Below, piece after piece: positions 7,917 through 10,134 of a DNA stretch of 10,134 nt. The DNA is from Saprospiraceae bacterium (GTDB lineage Bacteria; Bacteroidota; Bacteroidia; Chitinophagales; Saprospiraceae). The number at the start of each line of letters is the position of its first letter. Position 1 is the stretch's first letter. The notes beneath the pieces were generated by a model. That model had not been told where the DNA came from. It worked only from the letters and a program-made list of their open reading frames with translations, and made no database searches. The stretch covers positions 1 to 10,134 of the forward strand of contig JAGQXA010000364.1 of the NCBI GenBank assembly GCA_020436865.1, given 5' to 3'. The translations under genes were made by a program, and so were the position numbers.

Positions 7917-9071
7917 ATGGAAGCTGATCAAGCCGGGCCCACGCGTGCGAGGCCCATTCGCGATTTTCTGTGGTTTTGCTCCGGCGTCAACTCCCGGATC
8001 CTTGCTCAATGCCCGGGCGCTGAGCACAACAAGTACGCGGGGATCGGAGCGACCGTGCTATTCACCGGTCTGCTGGCTTCTTTTTCGGGCGGATATGCGC
8101 TTTTCACGGTCTTCCAATCGCTTCCATTAGCCCTATTATTCGGCATTTTCTGGGGCCTGCTGATCTTCAACCTGGACCGCTTCATTGTTTCGACCATTCG
8201 AAAGGACGGCAACCTGCAGCGACAGTTGAGCATGGCCCTTCCTCGCTTTCTGCTGGCCATCGTACTGGCTGTGGTGATCTCCAAACCGATCGAACTCCGG
8301 ATCTTCGAGTCGGAGATCCTGGAGATCCTGCAAGACCGAAGACTGGAGCGCCTGGAACTCGCCGAGCAGAAGTTCCAGGCCAAATTTTCCGAAAAAGAGG
8401 CGGCGATCACCGCCCTGAAGAGCGAGATCGAGGCAAAGTTCCAGATCCGCGAGAAGGACTACCAGGACTACAAGTGCGAATGCGACGGCACTTGCGGAAC
8501 CGGCAGGATAGGCAGAGGGTCGGAATGCCAGCGCAAGGAGGCAAAATACCTGCAATCCAACCGCGAGTATCAGGAGATCAAAGAAGACAACCAGACCAGG
8601 ATCGCCAGTCTACAGGCAGACCTGCTCGGCCTGGAAACGGAACTATCTCGGGCCAAGTCTCAACTCGAAAGCACCTTCTCCTACGGCCTGGTGGCTCGTT
8701 TGTCGGCCTCCTCGGAACTTCCGCCAGGGCCCAGCATTTTTATCATGCTGCTCATCCTACTCGTCGAGATATCCCCCTTACTGGCGAAGATCCTCTCGTC
8801 GCGAGGCCCCTACGACGAGATCATGCACAAGATCGAACAACGGTTCTATCTGGACCAATTGGAGGAGATCAACCAACGGAAACTGGAGCTCAATCAAAAA
8901 TTCGATATGAGTACGAGCATCCACGAGGCCCAGGTACAACACGAACTCAAGCGACGCAAGGAAACTCTGCGGGCGATCACCGATGCTCAGTTAGCGCTCA
9001 TCAAGGAACAGATCGAAGAGTGGCTGCAGACGGAAAAAGAGAATCTGCGCAAGCAAAAAGGCAAGAAGTAG
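7917..9071 (+). CDS. DUF4407 multi-pass membrane protein with long coiled coils
   Basis: 384 residues, full length for the family. Family hallmarks appear in order: FLWFCSGVNSRILAQCPG (17-34), KYAGIGATVLFTGLLAS (39-55), FNLDRFIVS (84-92) and SKPIELRIFE (122-131). Transmembrane helices lie at about 43-66, 70-86, 104-122 and 274-291. Between helices three and four is a charged coiled coil (about 132-258), interrupted by a Gly-rich 'CDGTCGTGRIGRG' loop. Here the loop carries four cysteines (187, 189, 193, 204) where relatives usually have a plain Gly/Thr-rich loop. A second coiled coil fills the C-terminus (about 300-384). The family's function is unknown. Its place as third gene of the STAND operon, 20 nt after the Ig-like gene, suggests it is the membrane component or output of the complex. 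Starting at ATG 7917 keeps the conserved N-terminal motif close to the N-terminus. Confidence 0.93.
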   Translation: MEADQAGPTRARPIRDFLWFCSGVNSRILAQCPGAEHNKYAGIGATVLFTGLLASFSGGYALFTVFQSLPLALLFGIFWGLLIFNLDRFIVSTIRKDGNLQRQLSMALPRFLLAIVLAVVISKPIELRIFESEILEILQDRRLERLELAEQKFQAKFSEKEAAITALKSEIEAKFQIREKDYQDYKCECDGTCGTGRIGRGSECQRKEAKYLQSNREYQEIKEDNQTRIASLQADLLGLETELSRAKSQLESTFSYGLVARLSASSELPPGPSIFIMLLILLVEISPLLAKILSSRGPYDEIMHKIEQRFYLDQLEEINQRKLELNQKFDMSTSIHEAQVQHELKRRKETLRAITDAQLALIKEQIEEWLQTEKENLRKQKGKK

Positions 9072-9085
9072 CCCCTTCCGCTTCC

Positions 9086-9574
9086 TCACTCCCTCAACTG
9101 ATTCAGAATGCCCGCCAGGTCGAGCTCCTGCCAGGAGCGAAAGATCTTGCCGTCTTTCATCTCATAGAGCACGATGCCGGTGGAGACGAACTCCTTGCCC
9201 GTGGCCGGGATGCCGAACATGTCGCCCAAATGCCGGGCGTTGACCTCGTAGCGGATGGTGACATGCGTTTCATCGGCCGTGAGGTGGGTGATGGTGAAGT
9301 GCGCATCGGGGAAGGCGTGGCGGTAGCTCTTCACGAGTTCGCGCATGCCTTCGATGCCCGGCAACTGGTCGGGGCGCAGTGGATTCCCGTCTTGCCAATC
9401 GGGCGAGAAGCAACGGTCGAGCAGCTCTTCGTTGCGGTTGTGGTTCCAGCCCTCTTCGAACCAGACCCGTACGGTTTCCTTGTTCACTTCGGCTTGCTTC
9501 ATTTTCTTCGCGGGGGCGCATTGCGCCAATAGCAAGGGGGCTGCCAGCAGCAGGAGAGGGTATCGGTTTTTCAT
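9086..9574 (-). CDS. SnoaL-like (polyketide cyclase/ester cyclase family) exported protein
   Basis: 162 residues from ATG 9574. An upstream in-frame ATG at 9664 would place 30 residues ahead of the signal peptide and is rejected. Residues 1-18 are a hydrophobic signal followed by Cys19 in LLAQC, a lipobox-like site with an unusual Gln at -1, so it may be a lipoprotein. The rest is a SnoaL fold of about 130 residues: WFEEGWNHNR near the N-terminus, the 'HAFPDAHFTI' motif, a beta-strand pair (HVTIRYEV), 'GIPATGKEF' and the terminal 'DGKIFRSWQELDLAGILNQL'. These match the ester cyclase type (PF07366). The family includes cyclases and many proteins of unknown activity, so no substrate can be named. 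It converges on the DUF4407 gene with a 14-nt gap and no visible terminator, and shows no functional link to the operon. Confidence 0.87.
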   Translation of the reverse strand: MKNRYPLLLLAAPLLLAQCAPAKKMKQAEVNKETVRVWFEEGWNHNRNEELLDRCFSPDWQDGNPLRPDQLPGIEGMRELVKSYRHAFPDAHFTITHLTADETHVTIRYEVNARHLGDMFGIPATGKEFVSTGIVLYEMKDGKIFRSWQELDLAGILNQLRE

Positions 9575-9688
9575 AATATGCTGGTTTTGGTGTTGGGTAT
9601 GTTGGAAATTACGGAAATTTTGGGAATACCCCGTTAAGACCCGGCGTTTTTGAAGAAACTCCATACCTTAGATCTATACCGACAAGTC
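9575..9688. promoter_or_regulatory. Divergent intergenic region with short 9-nt-spaced repeats
   Basis: The 114 nt between the SnoaL-like gene and the repeat-protein gene must carry both promoters. GGAAATT occurs at 9604 and 9613, and the related GGGAAT at 9622, a 9-nt period on one side of the region. TACCTTAG (9664-9671) is one mismatch from the Bacteroidota -7 consensus for the plus-strand gene, but no -33 element sits at the right spacing. These are weak signals. Confidence 0.3.
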
Positions 9689-10134
9689 ATGAAACGTCTG
9701 ATCGTTCTCCTACTCTTTGCCCTTCCTCAATTGCTCGCTGCCCAGGCCTGTCTGCCCGACGGCATCACCATCGCCAACCAGGCCGTACTCGACGCCTTCG
9801 CGACCAGCTATCCCGGCTGTTCGATCATTGAAGGAGATGTGGTGATCGAAGGTCCGCTGATCACCGACCTGAGCGGTTTGTCGCAGGTCGTCGCCGTGGA
9901 AGGGTATCTGGGCATCAATCTGACCACGCAGCTGACCGACCTGTCAGGGCTCGAAAACCTGGAGACGATCGGAGGAGGCCTGTTCATTCAGATCAATACC
10001 GGTCTGCAAAGCCTGACCGGACTGGAACAGATCGATTCACTCGGAGGCACCCTGTACATTGTCATCAACGACCAATTGAGCAGTCTGGACGGATTGAACA
10101 ACCTTCAGGTCATCGAAGGTACCTTCAACCTCTA
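9689..10134 (+). CDS. Secreted L-domain-like repeat protein, N-terminal part only
   Basis: Open from ATG 9689 to the window edge (148 full codons). Residues 1-19 are a Sec signal peptide (MKRLIVLLLFALPQLLAAQ). The mature protein begins with a segment carrying C21 and C44, likely a disulfide cap, ending in PGCSIIEGDVVIEG. Then come 24-residue repeats of the form (I/L)-x2-L-x-G-L-x8-G-x-L-x-I-x-(I/N)-x3, at 58-81, 82-105, 106-129 and a fourth broken by the edge. This resembles receptor L-domain/leucine-rich solenoids found in large surface proteins of Saprospiraceae, which often end in a type IX secretion sorting domain; that end is not visible here. The role is probably surface adhesion or binding, which is inference. 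There is no evident link to the STAND operon. Confidence 0.86.
   Translation, partial: MKRLIVLLLFALPQLLAAQACLPDGITIANQAVLDAFATSYPGCSIIEGDVVIEGPLITDLSGLSQVVAVEGYLGINLTTQLTDLSGLENLETIGGGLFIQINTGLQSLTGLEQIDSLGGTLYIVINDQLSSLDGLNNLQVIEGTFNL

Noticed and set aside
9124..9138. Perfect 15-nt inverted repeat GCTCCTGCCAGGAGC as a terminator between the convergent genes
   Set aside because: It lies inside the SnoaL-like coding sequence, has only a 3-nt loop and no T-tract follows on either strand.
1..10134. CRISPR arrays, tRNA or rRNA genes, insertion sequences
   Set aside because: Reading both strands gave no regularly spaced direct repeats of CRISPR type, no tRNA-like cloverleaf, no transposase-like frame and no terminal inverted repeats. 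The only repeat array seen is the degenerate coding repeat at the right edge.

Overview
This window looks like a GC-rich member of the Bacteroidota, most likely Saprospiria/Lewinella-like. Four things point there. Gene starts lack clear Shine-Dalgarno sequences. Bacteroidota-style -7 elements (TAnnTTTG) can be seen in the central divergent region. The proteins resemble typical Bacteroidota versions of GH18 hydrolases and DUF4407 proteins. The truncated gene at the right edge encodes a secreted protein with 24-residue L-domain-like repeats of the kind common in Saprospiraceae. The taxonomic call is inference, because no marker gene is present.

Left half, minus strand (about 3008 down to 1): a likely three-gene unit. 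It begins with a small DUF4157 (eCIS core domain) protein that has an intact HExxH zinc motif. Next is a secreted protein of unknown family, and then a GH18 chitinase-like exported protein that is cut by the left edge. The last two genes overlap by ATGA, so they are probably translationally coupled.

Middle, plus strand (3243 to 9071): a tightly packed three-gene operon. Its first gene encodes a 1140-residue STAND NTPase with one transmembrane helix and a C-terminal WD40-like propeller. The second, starting 1 nt after the first stop, encodes a PLD-like domain without its catalytic His and Lys, followed by two Ig-like domains. The third, 20 nt further on, encodes a DUF4407 membrane protein with long coiled coils. 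The two units diverge from a 234-nt region (3009-3242) that has promoter-like elements in both directions.

Right end: an unrelated SnoaL-like secreted or lipoprotein gene on the minus strand converges on the operon with a 14-nt gap. Beyond it a surface/secreted repeat protein runs off the window.

The most interesting reading is that the central operon forms one membrane-linked, NTP-driven signalling or conflict apparatus: STAND switch, binding adaptor and coiled-coil membrane protein. The divergent DUF4157 gene suggests a tie to an extracellular contractile injection system (eCIS). No sheath, tube or baseplate gene is in the window, so that tie rests on the DUF4157 family association alone.
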